Assembly (NCBI GenBank): GCA_016710465.1 | Contig: JADJVS010000015.1 | Coordinates: forward strand, 124,001-188,000 | Length of the DNA stretch: 64,000 nucleotides | Source: Sulfuritalea sp. | GTDB lineage: Bacteria > Pseudomonadota > Gammaproteobacteria > Burkholderiales > Rhodocyclaceae | Direction of reading: 5' to 3' | In this document: piece by piece, positions 36,870 to 45,285 of the stretch | Layout of the letters: each line of letters starts with the position of its first letter | Position numbering within the stretch: position 1 is the stretch's first letter | Notes under the pieces: generated by a model | Told to the model about the DNA's origin: nothing | Seen by the model: the letters and a program-made list of their open reading frames with translations, nothing else | Database searches by the model: none | Program-made: the position numbers and the translations under genes

Positions 36870-38012
36870 TCAGGGAGGGCATCGCAAGCTGGTCTGCAAT
36901 GCCTCGTCCAGCGCCGCGCAGACGCGCTCGACGTCGCTGTCCTGCATGGCCGGAAACAGCGGCAGGGTCACGGTCCGACGCCCGATGTCCTCGGCGTTCG
37001 GAAAATCGCCGTCGCGGAATCCGAGGCTATGGTAGAGCGAGAACAGGTGCAGCGCAGGATAGTGCACACCAACGCCGATGCCGCGCTCCTTCATCGCCGC
37101 GATGAATCGGCCGCGATCGGTGCCGCGCGGCAGCAGCGGCTGGAACATGTGCCAGTTGCAATTGCTGAAATCCGCCGGCGGCAGTTGCAGGCCGAGCCGC
37201 GAATCGATGGCGGCAAAATAGGCCCGCGCCAGTTCGCGGCGGCGGCGAGTGAAGGCGTCGAGATGCGGCAACTGTCCCAGGCCGATGGCGGCGGCGATAT
37301 CGGTCAGGTTGAACTTGCCGCCCAGCACATCGACGTCCATGCCGCCATCGGGAAAGCGCTTCACGCCCTGCAGGCGCAGGCGTTCGCAAAGCGGTACGTC
37401 GATGTCGGCGGGCAATACCAGGGCGCCGCCCTCGCTCGTGGTCAGGTTCTTGTTGGCGTGGAAGCTGAAGGAAACGAAGCCGCGGCCGGCGCCGAAAGCA
37501 CTGCCTATCGCTTGGCCCTTCCACGAGGCGCCGAGGGCTTGCGCGGCGTCCTCGATCACGCGGAGATTGCGGCGGTCGGCGATTTCGTAGAGCCGGTCGC
37601 GATCCACCGGCAGGCCGGCGAGATCCACCGGGATGATGGCCTTGGTGGTCGGCGCGATGGCGGCTTCAAGGCGGTCCAGGTCGATATTGCGGGTGAGGGG
37701 ATCGACATCGACCAGGATGGGCATCGCGCCGACTTCGAGGATCACGTTGGCGGTGGCGACCCAGGTCAGCGGCGTGGTGATCACCGTGTCGCCGGCGCCG
37801 ACTCCTGCCAGGCGCAGGGCGACTTCCAAGGTGGCCGTGCCGGAATTGAAGGCACGTACCGGGCGTCCGACACAGTGGTCCGACAGCGCCGCCTCGAAGG
37901 CCTGCACCTTCGGGCCGCTGGTGATCCATCCGGAGCGGAGAACCTCGGCCACCGAGGCGATCGTCGCTTCGTCGATCGACGGCCGCGTGAAGGGTAGAAA
38001 ATCCATGCTCAT
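36870..38012 (-). CDS. arnB: ArnB-like aminotransferase (DegT/DnrJ/EryC1/StrS family)
   Basis: 380 residues, PLP-dependent sugar aminotransferase. The PLP lysine lies in SFHANKNLTTSEGGAL, and the N-terminal region LPFTRPSIDEATIASV, SGWITSGPKVQAFE and TTPLTWVATAN matches UDP-4-amino-4-deoxy-L-arabinose oxoglutarate aminotransferase. It makes UDP-Ara4N from the 4-keto sugar. The start at 38012 gives an ATGA overlap with the flippase gene (stop 38009); MDFLPF six bases later is possible. Downstream the module vapBC interrupts the link to arnC. Confidence 0.93.
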   Translation of the reverse strand: MSMDFLPFTRPSIDEATIASVAEVLRSGWITSGPKVQAFEAALSDHCVGRPVRAFNSGTATLEVALRLAGVGAGDTVITTPLTWVATANVILEVGAMPILVDVDPLTRNIDLDRLEAAIAPTTKAIIPVDLAGLPVDRDRLYEIADRRNLRVIEDAAQALGASWKGQAIGSAFGAGRGFVSFSFHANKNLTTSEGGALVLPADIDVPLCERLRLQGVKRFPDGGMDVDVLGGKFNLTDIAAAIGLGQLPHLDAFTRRRRELARAYFAAIDSRLGLQLPPADFSNCNWHMFQPLLPRGTDRGRFIAAMKERGIGVGVHYPALHLFSLYHSLGFRDGDFPNAEDIGRRTVTLPLFPAMQDSDVERVCAALDEALQTSLRCPP

Positions 38013-38380
38013 GACCGCGCCACCAGGAATACGCCAAGCACGATGAAGCCGATGCCGAGCAGCTTTTGCGCCGCCAGGGCCTCGCCGAACCACTGCCAGG
38101 CAATGAAGGCATTGATCACGTAGCCAATGGACAGCATCGGGTAGGCGATCGACACCGGCACCCGGGACAGCGCCATGATCCAGACCACCAGGCTCACCGC
38201 ATAGCAGGCCATGCCGCCCATGATGAAGGGCTGGAAGGCGAGCTTGAGGCCGATCGGCAGGATGTTGTCGGCATGGAACTCGAAATGCCCGACGGCGTTG
38301 GTGCCGGCCTTGAGGAACAACTGTGCGGCAGCGTTGAGTAGCACGCCGGCGAGAATCAGGGCGAAGCTGACGGCGCTCAT
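38009..38380 (-). CDS. SMR/EamA-type small flippase subunit (ArnE/ArnF-like)
   Basis: 123 residues with four membrane helices, of the small multidrug resistance fold: QLFLKAGTNA near the N-terminus and PVSIAYPMLSIGYVINAF in the third helix. ArnE and ArnF together flip undecaprenyl-phosphate-Ara4N to the periplasmic side in E. coli. Only one such gene is present here, so it may act as a homodimer or with a partner elsewhere. It overlaps arnT and arnB by ATGA at both ends. Confidence 0.88.
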   Translation of the reverse strand: MSAVSFALILAGVLLNAAAQLFLKAGTNAVGHFEFHADNILPIGLKLAFQPFIMGGMACYAVSLVVWIMALSRVPVSIAYPMLSIGYVINAFIAWQWFGEALAAQKLLGIGFIVLGVFLVARS

Positions 38381-40023
38381 GGCTTGCTCACGATGACACG
38401 GCGGCTGTCGCGGAATTGTTCGGTCATGGGCAAGCCCTTTTTCTGCATTTCGGTCCAGGTGGCCGGCGACATCAGTGCCCAGGCAAGAGGCAATTCGCGC
38501 CAGCGGCTTTCGAATTCGGCCAGCGTCGGAATGAACTTGTGCGGTTCCTGGCTGATGCCGAAGCTCATCTCGTCACGGTAGGCGACCATGGTGGTGGTGC
38601 GCTTGAGGTAGAACTGCAGGCTCTGGTCATAGGTATCGGCGGAAAAGAACGGCACGCCGGGCGGCAGTTTGTCGCGGATGGCGAGCGCGGCGTCGTGCGC
38701 CGAGTTGACCCGCCCGACCTCGTCGTGGCCGAGCAGAAACAACTGGCCGAACACATGGCCGCCGATGCCCAGCGCCAGTGCGAAGGCCAGGGTGCGGCCC
38801 TGGCGGCCGTAGACAAAGGCCAGCGCACCGCCCAGCAGCAGGGCCAGGGCGGCGGCGTACAGCCAGGGCTGGTAGGCAAGGTAACGTTCGACACTGACCT
38901 GCTCGCTGGCGAATCCGGGGGCGCGGCTGGCGAGCACCAGGGCGGCCAGCCCGACCAGGATCATCGGCACGGCCTGCCAGCGAAGTCGCGGATTGCCATC
39001 CATGCGCGCGAGATACACGCCGAGCAGCACGGCAAGGCTGGGAAAGATCGGCAGGATGTAGGAGGCGAGTTTGGAACTGGAGACGGAAAAGAAGCCGAAT
39101 ACGACGACGGTCCAGGCCAGCAGAAAGCGCGACGGCGAGAAGCCGGGCGCGGATTCGCGGGCGCGGCCTATCCATAGCCCCTGGGCCAGGCTTCCCAGCC
39201 ACGGAATCATGCCGAGCAAAAGGATCGGGATGAAATACCAGGCCGGCTGGTAGCGCCCATGGGTCTTGGTGAGGAAGCGCTCGAAATGCTCATGGATGAA
39301 GAAATAGTGCGGGAATTCCGGGTTGGCGATGGAAACGGCAATGAACCAGGGCGCGGTGATCGCCAGCAGGATGGTGATGCCGCGAACCGGCCGCAGGCGC
39401 AGCAGCATGCCCCAATCGCGCTGCCAGAGCATGTAGGCGAGCACCGTCGCGGCCGGAAGCACCAGGCCGATCAGGCCCTTCGACAGGGTGGCCAGGGCCA
39501 GCAGCGCCCAGGCGCCGTCCAGCCAGCGCCGACTCTCGACGGATTGGTCATGCTGCGCCAGGCACAGCGCCAGGATGGCGCCCGCCAGCAGGAAGCTGAC
39601 GCCCATGTCCAGGGTGTTGGCGTGGCCGATGACGTTCCAGAGGATGCTGCTGCCCAGCACCACGCCGGCAATCACCCCCGCCCGGCGGGAAAACAGCCGT
39701 GCGGTGGCAAATCCCGTCAGCAGCACGCCGAGAAATCCCGTGAGCGCCGGCCAGATCCGGGCGGTCCAGTGGTGTTCGCCGAACAGCTTGAAGGCCGATG
39801 CCGTCGCCCAGTATTGCAGTGGCGGCTTGTAGAAGTATTTGATGTCGTTGAGGCGCGGCGTGATCCAGTCGCCGCTGGCAACCATTTCACGCGGGATCTC
39901 GGCATAGCGCCCTTCGTCGGGGTTGATCAGGCGGCGATGCTCCAGCGTACCGAACCAGGCCACCGCGAAAACCGCGATCAGCAGCATCAGGAAGCTTCGC
40001 GGCGGCGCGGCGGCTGCGCTCAT
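38377..40023 (-). CDS. arnT: ArnT-like lipid A L-Ara4N transferase (PMT/GT39-83 family)
   Basis: 548 residues, polytopic membrane glycosyltransferase. The first periplasmic loop has INPDEGRYAEIPREMVASGDW and KYFYKPPLQYW, the ArnT/PMT signature with the catalytic Asp. About eleven or twelve membrane helices follow, and a soluble C-terminal domain. It transfers the amino sugar from undecaprenyl phosphate to lipid A phosphate, lowering its charge. Residues 163-171 (ESRRWLDGA) are encoded by a copy of the dispersed motif, in a loop between helices. Start 40023 overlaps the Mth938-like gene (ATGA). Confidence 0.9.
   Translation of the reverse strand: MSAAAAPPRSFLMLLIAVFAVAWFGTLEHRRLINPDEGRYAEIPREMVASGDWITPRLNDIKYFYKPPLQYWATASAFKLFGEHHWTARIWPALTGFLGVLLTGFATARLFSRRAGVIAGVVLGSSILWNVIGHANTLDMGVSFLLAGAILALCLAQHDQSVESRRWLDGAWALLALATLSKGLIGLVLPAATVLAYMLWQRDWGMLLRLRPVRGITILLAITAPWFIAVSIANPEFPHYFFIHEHFERFLTKTHGRYQPAWYFIPILLLGMIPWLGSLAQGLWIGRARESAPGFSPSRFLLAWTVVVFGFFSVSSSKLASYILPIFPSLAVLLGVYLARMDGNPRLRWQAVPMILVGLAALVLASRAPGFASEQVSVERYLAYQPWLYAAALALLLGGALAFVYGRQGRTLAFALALGIGGHVFGQLFLLGHDEVGRVNSAHDAALAIRDKLPPGVPFFSADTYDQSLQFYLKRTTTMVAYRDEMSFGISQEPHKFIPTLAEFESRWRELPLAWALMSPATWTEMQKKGLPMTEQFRDSRRVIVSKP
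39513..39537 (-). repeat. Dispersed bipartite motif, copy F (inside arnT)
   Basis: Minus-strand match AGTCGGCGCTG-GCTGG-ACGGCG. In the arnT frame it reads ESRRWLDGA, a different frame from the copies in the kinase and parC. Confidence 0.75.
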
Positions 40024-40391
40024 TCGAGAATCAGCGCCGCGGCCACGTCGCGTCCCTCCGCCATCAGGATGTTGTAGGTGCGGCAGGCGGCATGGGTATC
40101 CATGACCTCGACGCCGATGCCCCGATCGATCAGCGACCGCATCAGCACCGGCGCGGGAAAGCGCTGGCGCGCACCCGTGCCAAGCAGGACTACCGGGCAG
40201 CCCAACGTGGCAATGGACTCGAAATCCGCCTCGCGGAGGACGTCGAAGCCCGCCGGCGACCAGTCCTCGATCAGCCGCTTGGGCATGAGCAGAAAGCTCC
40301 TGGTCAGGCGCCGACCGTTGACCGCGATGAATCCGGCATCGTACCCGGTGATCGTCATCAGGCCGGCGGTGACGGAGGCATGCAACTTCAT
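40020..40391 (-). CDS. Mth938-like domain protein (DUF498)
   Basis: 123 residues, a single Mth938/NDUFAF3-like domain (TGYDAGFIAVNGRRLTRS; CPVVLLGTGARQRFP; YNILMAEGRDVAAALI). Its biochemical role is unknown in bacteria. It is the first gene of the L-Ara4N operon and overlaps arnT by ATGA. In other proteobacteria members of this family often stand at the edge of unrelated operons, so no link to lipid A modification should be assumed. Confidence 0.88.
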   Translation of the reverse strand: MKLHASVTAGLMTITGYDAGFIAVNGRRLTRSFLLMPKRLIEDWSPAGFDVLREADFESIATLGCPVVLLGTGARQRFPAPVLMRSLIDRGIGVEVMDTHAACRTYNILMAEGRDVAAALILE

Positions 40392-40484
40392 TCGGGCATG
40401 GGATGCGGAATTGATCGGGCGGGGGCGGGATGGCTGAAAGCCGCGTCAAGTCTGGATTTGCGGTGCAGCATCGGCTTCGGTAAC

Positions 40485-40490
40485 ATTATA
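40485..40490 (-). promoter_or_regulatory. Candidate -10 element of the arn operon
   Basis: Minus-strand TATAAT in the 205-bp divergent spacer between the Mth938-like gene and alaA, about 94 bp ahead of the leftward start codon. No good -35 hexamer accompanies it. No PmrA-type direct repeat was recognised. Confidence 0.35.
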
Positions 40491-40596
40491 CCTTTTCGCT
40501 CCGCCATACGGTCCGCGCAGGCACGGCCCGGTCGCCGGGCGCCTGTTTTTCCGGCCGCGGGAACTCCGCGGCGTGATTCCGAAAGGACGGTTGCCC

Positions 40597-41820
40597 ATGC
40601 AGCCCGTAAGCAAATCCGCCAAACTCGCCAACGTCTGCTACGACATACGCGGCCCCGTGCTGGCCCGCGCCCGGCAGATGGAGGAAGAGGGCCACAAGAT
40701 CATCAAGCTGAACATCGGCAACCTGGCCGCGTTCGGCTTCGATTCGCCCGAGGAAATCCAGCAGGACATGATCCGCAACCTGCCGAACGCGGCCGGCTAC
40801 GTCGATTCCAAGGGAATCTTCTCGGCGCGCAAGGCGGTGATGCACTACACCCAGCAAAAACACATCAAGGCCGTCGGCATCGAGGACATCTACATCGGCA
40901 ACGGCGTCTCCGAGCTGATCGTCATGGCGATGAACGCGCTGCTCGACAATGGCGACGAAGTGCTGGTGCCGGCGCCCGATTACCCGCTTTGGACGGCGGC
41001 GGTGAGCCTGTCCGGCGGCACGCCGCGCCACTACCTGTGCGACGAGGGTGCGGGCTGGCTGCCGGACCTGGCCGATATCCGCGCCAAGATCACGCCACGG
41101 ACCCGGGCCATCGTCGTCATCAACCCGAACAATCCCACCGGCGCCGTGTATCCGGATGAGGTGCTGAAGGAAATCATCGAGATCGCTCGGCAGAACGACC
41201 TGATCATCTATGCCGACGAGGTGTACGACAAGGTGCTCTACGACGGCGTCACGCACACCTCGATCGCGGCGCTTTCGGAGGACGTGCTGACCATCAGCTT
41301 CAACGGCTTGTCGAAGAACTACCGGTCCTGTGGCTATCGCGCCGGCTGGATGGTCGTTTCAGGCGAAAAGAAGCATGCCCGCGACTACATCGACGGCCTC
41401 GACATGCTGGCTTCGATGCGGCTGTGCGCCAACGTGCCCGGCCAATGGGGCATTCAGACGGCATTGGGCGGCTATCAGAGCATCGACGACCTTGTCGCCC
41501 CCGGTGGACGCATGTGCCGACAGCGCGACGTGGCGCACGAGCTGATCACCGCGATTCCGGGCGTCAGTTGCGTCAAGCCCAAGGCCACGCTCTACATGTT
41601 CCCGCGCCTCGACCCGAAGATGTACCCGATCAGCGACGACCAGGAGTTTATTGCCGAACTTCTGGCTGCCGAAAAGGTGCTGCTGGTGCAGGGCACCGGC
41701 TTCAACTGGCCGCATCCCGACCACTTCCGCCTGGTCTTCCTGCCCCACGAGGACGACTTGCGCGAAGCGATCGGTCGCATTGCGCGCTTCCTCGACGGCT
41801 ATCGCAAGCGACATGCCTGA
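40597..41820 (+). CDS. alaA: Alanine aminotransferase AlaA-type (class I/II aminotransferase)
   Basis: 407 residues, PLP-dependent fold type I. Motifs are VINPNNPTGAVYP and the PLP lysine in FNGLSKNYRSCGYRAGW. The sequence is close to AlaA, the glutamate-pyruvate aminotransferase. The start at 40597 has AAGGA 9 nt upstream; a GTG at 40573 would overlap that ribosome binding site. It is upstream of the GNAT and hom genes in one run of overlapping genes, an arrangement seen in many betaproteobacteria. Confidence 0.92.
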   Translation: MQPVSKSAKLANVCYDIRGPVLARARQMEEEGHKIIKLNIGNLAAFGFDSPEEIQQDMIRNLPNAAGYVDSKGIFSARKAVMHYTQQKHIKAVGIEDIYIGNGVSELIVMAMNALLDNGDEVLVPAPDYPLWTAAVSLSGGTPRHYLCDEGAGWLPDLADIRAKITPRTRAIVVINPNNPTGAVYPDEVLKEIIEIARQNDLIIYADEVYDKVLYDGVTHTSIAALSEDVLTISFNGLSKNYRSCGYRAGWMVVSGEKKHARDYIDGLDMLASMRLCANVPGQWGIQTALGGYQSIDDLVAPGGRMCRQRDVAHELITAIPGVSCVKPKATLYMFPRLDPKMYPISDDQEFIAELLAAEKVLLVQGTGFNWPHPDHFRLVFLPHEDDLREAIGRIARFLDGYRKRHA

Positions 41821-42262
41821 GTTTGCCCTGGTGGAAGTTACCGGGGCGGCGGGTGAGATCCTGGCGCCGGATTGGCTGGCACGGGCCGAGCCGGTGCATC
41901 GGCAATTGCGCGACCGCCTGCCGCCCGACTATGCGCGACGCATGGGCGAGGTCTTCGCCGGCGGCGCGCGCATGACGCTGGTTGCCGAAGGCGGCGAGGT
42001 GCGGGGCGTGGCGGTGTGGCGCATCGTGCAGAACACCTACGAAGGCTGCCGGCTTTACATCGACGACCTGGTCACCGATTCGGCCCAGCGTTCGCGTGGC
42101 GTAGGGCGCTTCCTGCTGGCCGGTCTGGAAGCGAAGGCGCGCAGCCTGGCCTGCGACGTCATCGCGCTCGACTCCGGTACCCAGCGTACATCCGCCCATC
42201 GCTTCTATTTCCGCGAAGGCTTTGTCATTCCCAGTTTCAGTTTCAGGAAATCCCTCTCATGA
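41813..42262 (+). CDS. GNAT family N-acetyltransferase
   Basis: 149 residues, single GNAT domain. The acetyl-CoA pyrophosphate-binding loop is SRGVGRFLLAGLEAKA (Q/RxxGxG/A), and the C-terminal part LDSGTQRTSAHRFYFREGF is typical. Substrate unknown. Its start overlaps alaA by 8 bp and its stop overlaps hom (ATGA), so it is translationally coupled to amino-acid biosynthesis genes. Confidence 0.9.
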   Translation: MPEFALVEVTGAAGEILAPDWLARAEPVHRQLRDRLPPDYARRMGEVFAGGARMTLVAEGGEVRGVAVWRIVQNTYEGCRLYIDDLVTDSAQRSRGVGRFLLAGLEAKARSLACDVIALDSGTQRTSAHRFYFREGFVIPSFSFRKSLS

Positions 42263-43569
42263 AACCCATCAATGTAGGTCTGCTCGGCATCGGCACCGTC
42301 GGTGGCGGCACGTTCAACGTACTTTCCCGCAACGAGGCGGAGATCACGCGCCGCGCCGGGCGGCCGATCCGCATCACCAAGGTTGCGGACAAGAATCTCG
42401 AACTGGCGCGCCAAGTCACGGCCGGCCGGGCGCAAGTCACCGATGATGCCTTCGCCGTGGTCACCGATCCCGAGATCGACATCGTCATCGAACTGATCGG
42501 CGGCTACGGCATTGCCAAGGAACTGGTGCTCAAGGCCATCGCCAACGGCAAGCATGTGGTCACGGCCAACAAGGCGCTGCTGGCCGTGCATGGCAATGAA
42601 ATATTCGCCGCCGCCCATGCCAAGGGCGTCATGGTGGCCTTCGAGGCGGCGGTGGCCGGCGGCATCCCGATCATCAAGGCGCTGCGCGAGGGCCTCACCG
42701 CCAACCGCATCCAGTGGATCGCCGGCATCATCAACGGCACCACCAACTTCATCCTCTCCGAGATGCGCGACAAGGGCCTGCCCTTCGATGTCGTGCTCAA
42801 GGAGGCGCAGCGCCTGGGTTATGCCGAGGCCGACCCGACCTTCGACATCGAGGGCGTCGATGCCGCGCACAAGATCACGATTCTGTCGGCCCTGGCCTTC
42901 GGCATCCCGATGCAGTTCGAGAAGGCGCATATAGAGGGCATCAGCCAACTGGACGCCGACGACATCAAGTATGCCGAGCAGCTCGGTTACCGCATCAAGC
43001 TGCTCGGCATCACTCGTCGCCGCAAGGATGGCGTCGAACTGCGCGTGCATCCGACGCTTATCCCCGCCAAGCGCCTGATCGCCAACGTCGAGGGCGCGAT
43101 GAACGCCGTGCTGGTGCAGGGCGACGCCGTGGGCGCCACGCTCTACTACGGCAAGGGCGCCGGCGCCGAGCCGACGGCATCCGCCGTGATCGCCGATCTG
43201 GTCGATGTCACGCGCATGCATACTGCCGACCCCGAGCACCGCGTGCCGCATCTCGCCTTCCAGCCCGGCGCGGTGGAAGACACGCCGATCCTGCCGCTGG
43301 CCGAAGTCGAGTCCGGCTACTACCTGCGCCTGCGGGTGGAAGACAAGCCCGGCGTGCTGGCCGACATCACGCGGATACTGGCCGACCAGCAGATCTCGAT
43401 CGACGCCATGATCCAGCGCGAACCCGCGGAAGGCGAGTCGCAGACCGATATCATCATGCTGACCCACGTCACGCGCGAGAAGAACGTCGATGCCGCGATA
43501 GCGAAGATCGAGGCGTTGCCGGTGGTGAAGAAGCAGGTGATCCGGCTGCGCATGGAAGAATTGGGCTAG
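42259..43569 (+). CDS. hom: Homoserine dehydrogenase
   Basis: 436 residues, NAD(P)-dependent reduction of aspartate semialdehyde to homoserine. N-terminal nucleotide motif GLLGIGTVGGGTF, catalytic region (IINGTTNFIL, then GYAEADPTFDIEG) and a C-terminal ACT domain (YYLRLRVEDKPGVLADI) for threonine feedback. Start 42259 overlaps the GNAT stop. In related genomes thrC follows directly; here a 1.7-kb accessory patch intervenes. Confidence 0.97.
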   Translation: MKPINVGLLGIGTVGGGTFNVLSRNEAEITRRAGRPIRITKVADKNLELARQVTAGRAQVTDDAFAVVTDPEIDIVIELIGGYGIAKELVLKAIANGKHVVTANKALLAVHGNEIFAAAHAKGVMVAFEAAVAGGIPIIKALREGLTANRIQWIAGIINGTTNFILSEMRDKGLPFDVVLKEAQRLGYAEADPTFDIEGVDAAHKITILSALAFGIPMQFEKAHIEGISQLDADDIKYAEQLGYRIKLLGITRRRKDGVELRVHPTLIPAKRLIANVEGAMNAVLVQGDAVGATLYYGKGAGAEPTASAVIADLVDVTRMHTADPEHRVPHLAFQPGAVEDTPILPLAEVESGYYLRLRVEDKPGVLADITRILADQQISIDAMIQREPAEGESQTDIIMLTHVTREKNVDAAIAKIEALPVVKKQVIRLRMEELG

Positions 43570-43591
43570 CCGGCGTCTTGGAGAGGGGATC

Positions 43592-43807
43592 ATGCAATAC
43601 AACATGGGCGATGCCAGAAAAAACTGGGACTCTTTGGTGGCAGCGATTGAGCGCGGCGAGGAAGTGATCTTGGCTCGGAATGGCAAGCCTGTGGCCAGGA
43701 TCATTCGCGAGGAGACGCCGAAGGCGAAGCCGCCGGGCTCCATGCGTGGCCGAGTCAAGGTGATGCAGGATGCTAGGTTGATTGATGAATCGACCACGCT
43801 CGGTTGA
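43592..43807 (+). CDS. Orphan Phd/YefM-type antitoxin
   Basis: 71 residues with a prevent-host-death domain (NMGDARKNWDSLVAAIERGEEVIL, NGKPVARII). GGAGAGG precedes the ATG. It begins 22 bp after hom. No toxin of the PIN or RelE type follows; instead the DUF4160-DUF2442 pair begins 25 bp later. It may be a solitary antitoxin left after loss of its toxin, or it may serve with the next genes. It is not closely similar to the antitoxin at 36590. Confidence 0.85.
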   Translation: MQYNMGDARKNWDSLVAAIERGEEVILARNGKPVARIIREETPKAKPPGSMRGRVKVMQDARLIDESTTLG

Positions 43808-43831
43808 TCTGTGTCGAAGCGGAGATGATGG

Positions 43832-44080
43832 GTGGGGACCATACTTAGAATTGGTAGTTGGAGGGTGATGATCTACACTCTTGACCATGCGCCGGCCCAT
43901 GTGCATCTCGTTGGGCCGGAGGGGCGGGCGAAGATTGCTCTCAACTGTCCAACGGGGCCGGTTCTTCCGATCAGCATTCGCGGGATCGATGCCGCAACCG
44001 TCAAGGGCGCCGTGAACGTGATTGAGCGGGAACTGATGGAGCTTTGCCAAATCTGGAGATCGATGCATGGAGACTATTGA
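43832..44080 (+). CDS. DUF4160 domain protein
   Basis: 82 residues. The stretch MIYTLDHAPAHVHLVGPEGRAKI is the DUF4160 core, with the conserved D-H-x-P-x-H-x-H pattern that could bind a metal. The start is GTG at 43832 with GGAG 7 nt upstream; no ATG is in frame nearby. It overlaps the DUF2442 gene by 14 bp. DUF4160 and DUF2442 genes are frequent neighbours in mobile or accessory regions and have been suspected to be a toxin-antitoxin-like pair, but no function is proven. Confidence 0.82.
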   Translation: MGTILRIGSWRVMIYTLDHAPAHVHLVGPEGRAKIALNCPTGPVLPISIRGIDAATVKGAVNVIERELMELCQIWRSMHGDY

Positions 44081-44366
44081 CGAAGTCATTGCGCGTGCCA
44101 TGGAGCGCGGTTCAAGGGCGGTTTCTCGTGAGCCAATGGCGATCGGTGCTCGCTTCGATGCGACTGCGCGCCGACTGTTCATCGAACTTGCGGGAAATGT
44201 GGTGCTTTCGATTCCTGCCGATCAACTTGGATTTCCACCGGGTGCCGACCTGTCGGAAGTGCGGGTCGAAGGCGGTGGCTTCGATTTGTATTTTCCGGCA
44301 ATAGACGAAGGAGCCTTCGTGCCGGATTTGGCGCGCGCCGCGATTGAGCACAGGCTGGCGGCATGA
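44067..44366 (+). CDS. DUF2442 domain protein
   Basis: 99 residues. The C-terminal two thirds match DUF2442: AIGARFDATARRLFIELAGN, IPADQLGFPPGADLSEV, DLYFPAIDEGAFVPDL (the family ends with a W/F-P-x-L/I-DE pattern). The N-terminal 28 residues form a basic helix. It overlaps the DUF4160 gene and is probably co-translated with it. Function unknown. Confidence 0.82.
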   Translation: METIDEVIARAMERGSRAVSREPMAIGARFDATARRLFIELAGNVVLSIPADQLGFPPGADLSEVRVEGGGFDLYFPAIDEGAFVPDLARAAIEHRLAA

Positions 44367-44617
44367 TCAGATAGGCAAACGACGCACCGTGCAACTTCTT
44401 TGTGGTGCGCATCTTGCTGAACAACAAACCGATACTGAGCCCTTTCGATCAGGATATCTCCCGTCATGACGAGACGTATTCCGGCTCATTTGGGCACCAC
44501 AATTACCTTTAGCCATCCCCATTGAACGGCGACGTAATACTTGGCGCTTGCGCATATGTCATCTTCGCTCTTTTAGTCGCACATCCATTTTTCAACTGTC
44601 AGGTCCCGGGAACTCAA

Positions 44618-45151
44618 ATGGAACCTCAAGACATCACGAACTGGTTAACCGCTGGCTTGGCGGTGGCAACAGTTTGGTTAGGTGCCGAGACTAGAAAAAT
44701 GGCAGTTGCCGCAAAAGCATCGATTGATCTTGAAAGTAGACCATATCTGGCTTTCCGAGGGTTCTATGTGAACATCGGCGCGCTCCACGATGTTTCAGCT
44801 AAAAATGCAGGTGCGTTCCGCGTCGGTCTTCGATTAGCAAACCCCGGCAAGGTTCTGATCACTTACGAGGTCGAATCGATGTTGGTCAGTCTCCCGGGGA
44901 TCCCATCCGCTATCCCCCATTTCGACACCTTCTCCGGCGTAATTCACCCCGCCGATGAAACGACGTTCTTTTATCCAGTCATTGCTACAACCACCCCAAT
45001 CACTGCGCCATCAGAGGCTGTCGTTGACTTCGTAGTCTGCTACTGGGCAGTCGCGACTGAGCGAAAGAGCATGCGTGCCAAGGTAAAGCTCTTGCTCACC
45101 TCGGCCACCGCTCACGAATGGACTTACCTTGACGGACCGCGCTATACCTAA
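44618..45151 (+). CDS. Unknown protein with N-terminal membrane helix
   Basis: 177 residues from the ATG at 44618 (a TTG at 44522 is also in frame and would add 32 residues with another hydrophobic stretch). One membrane segment near the N-terminus (NWLTAGLAVATVWLGA) is followed by a basic turn and a soluble, probably beta-rich domain. I do not recognise the family. Base composition is visibly lower in GC than in hom or thrC, which suggests recent acquisition. The gene stands alone between the DUF2442 gene (251 bp upstream) and thrC. Confidence 0.6.
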   Translation: MEPQDITNWLTAGLAVATVWLGAETRKMAVAAKASIDLESRPYLAFRGFYVNIGALHDVSAKNAGAFRVGLRLANPGKVLITYEVESMLVSLPGIPSAIPHFDTFSGVIHPADETTFFYPVIATTTPITAPSEAVVDFVVCYWAVATERKSMRAKVKLLLTSATAHEWTYLDGPRYT

Positions 45152-45212
45152 CCCATCAATCCACTGGAAGTTGCGCGAAAGAGCCGCGCAGCCCCGGTGA
45201 CCTCCACGTTCT

Positions 45213-45237
45213 TGCCGTCCCGCCAGCGCCGACTTTC
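45213..45237 (-). repeat. Dispersed bipartite motif, copy G (intergenic, upstream of thrC)
   Basis: Minus-strand match AGTCGGCGCTG-GCGGG-ACGGCA, close to consensus, 49 bp ahead of the thrC start. Confidence 0.75.
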
Positions 45238-45285
45238 CGCCGATCCTCCGAACAATCCAACATTTTTCCGTTCCCCCGACCCGAC

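Noticed and set aside
37790..37815. Further partial match to the dispersed motif inside arnB
   Set aside because: It encodes GVGAGDTVITTP, which is native to the aminotransferase family, so the similarity is probably chance.
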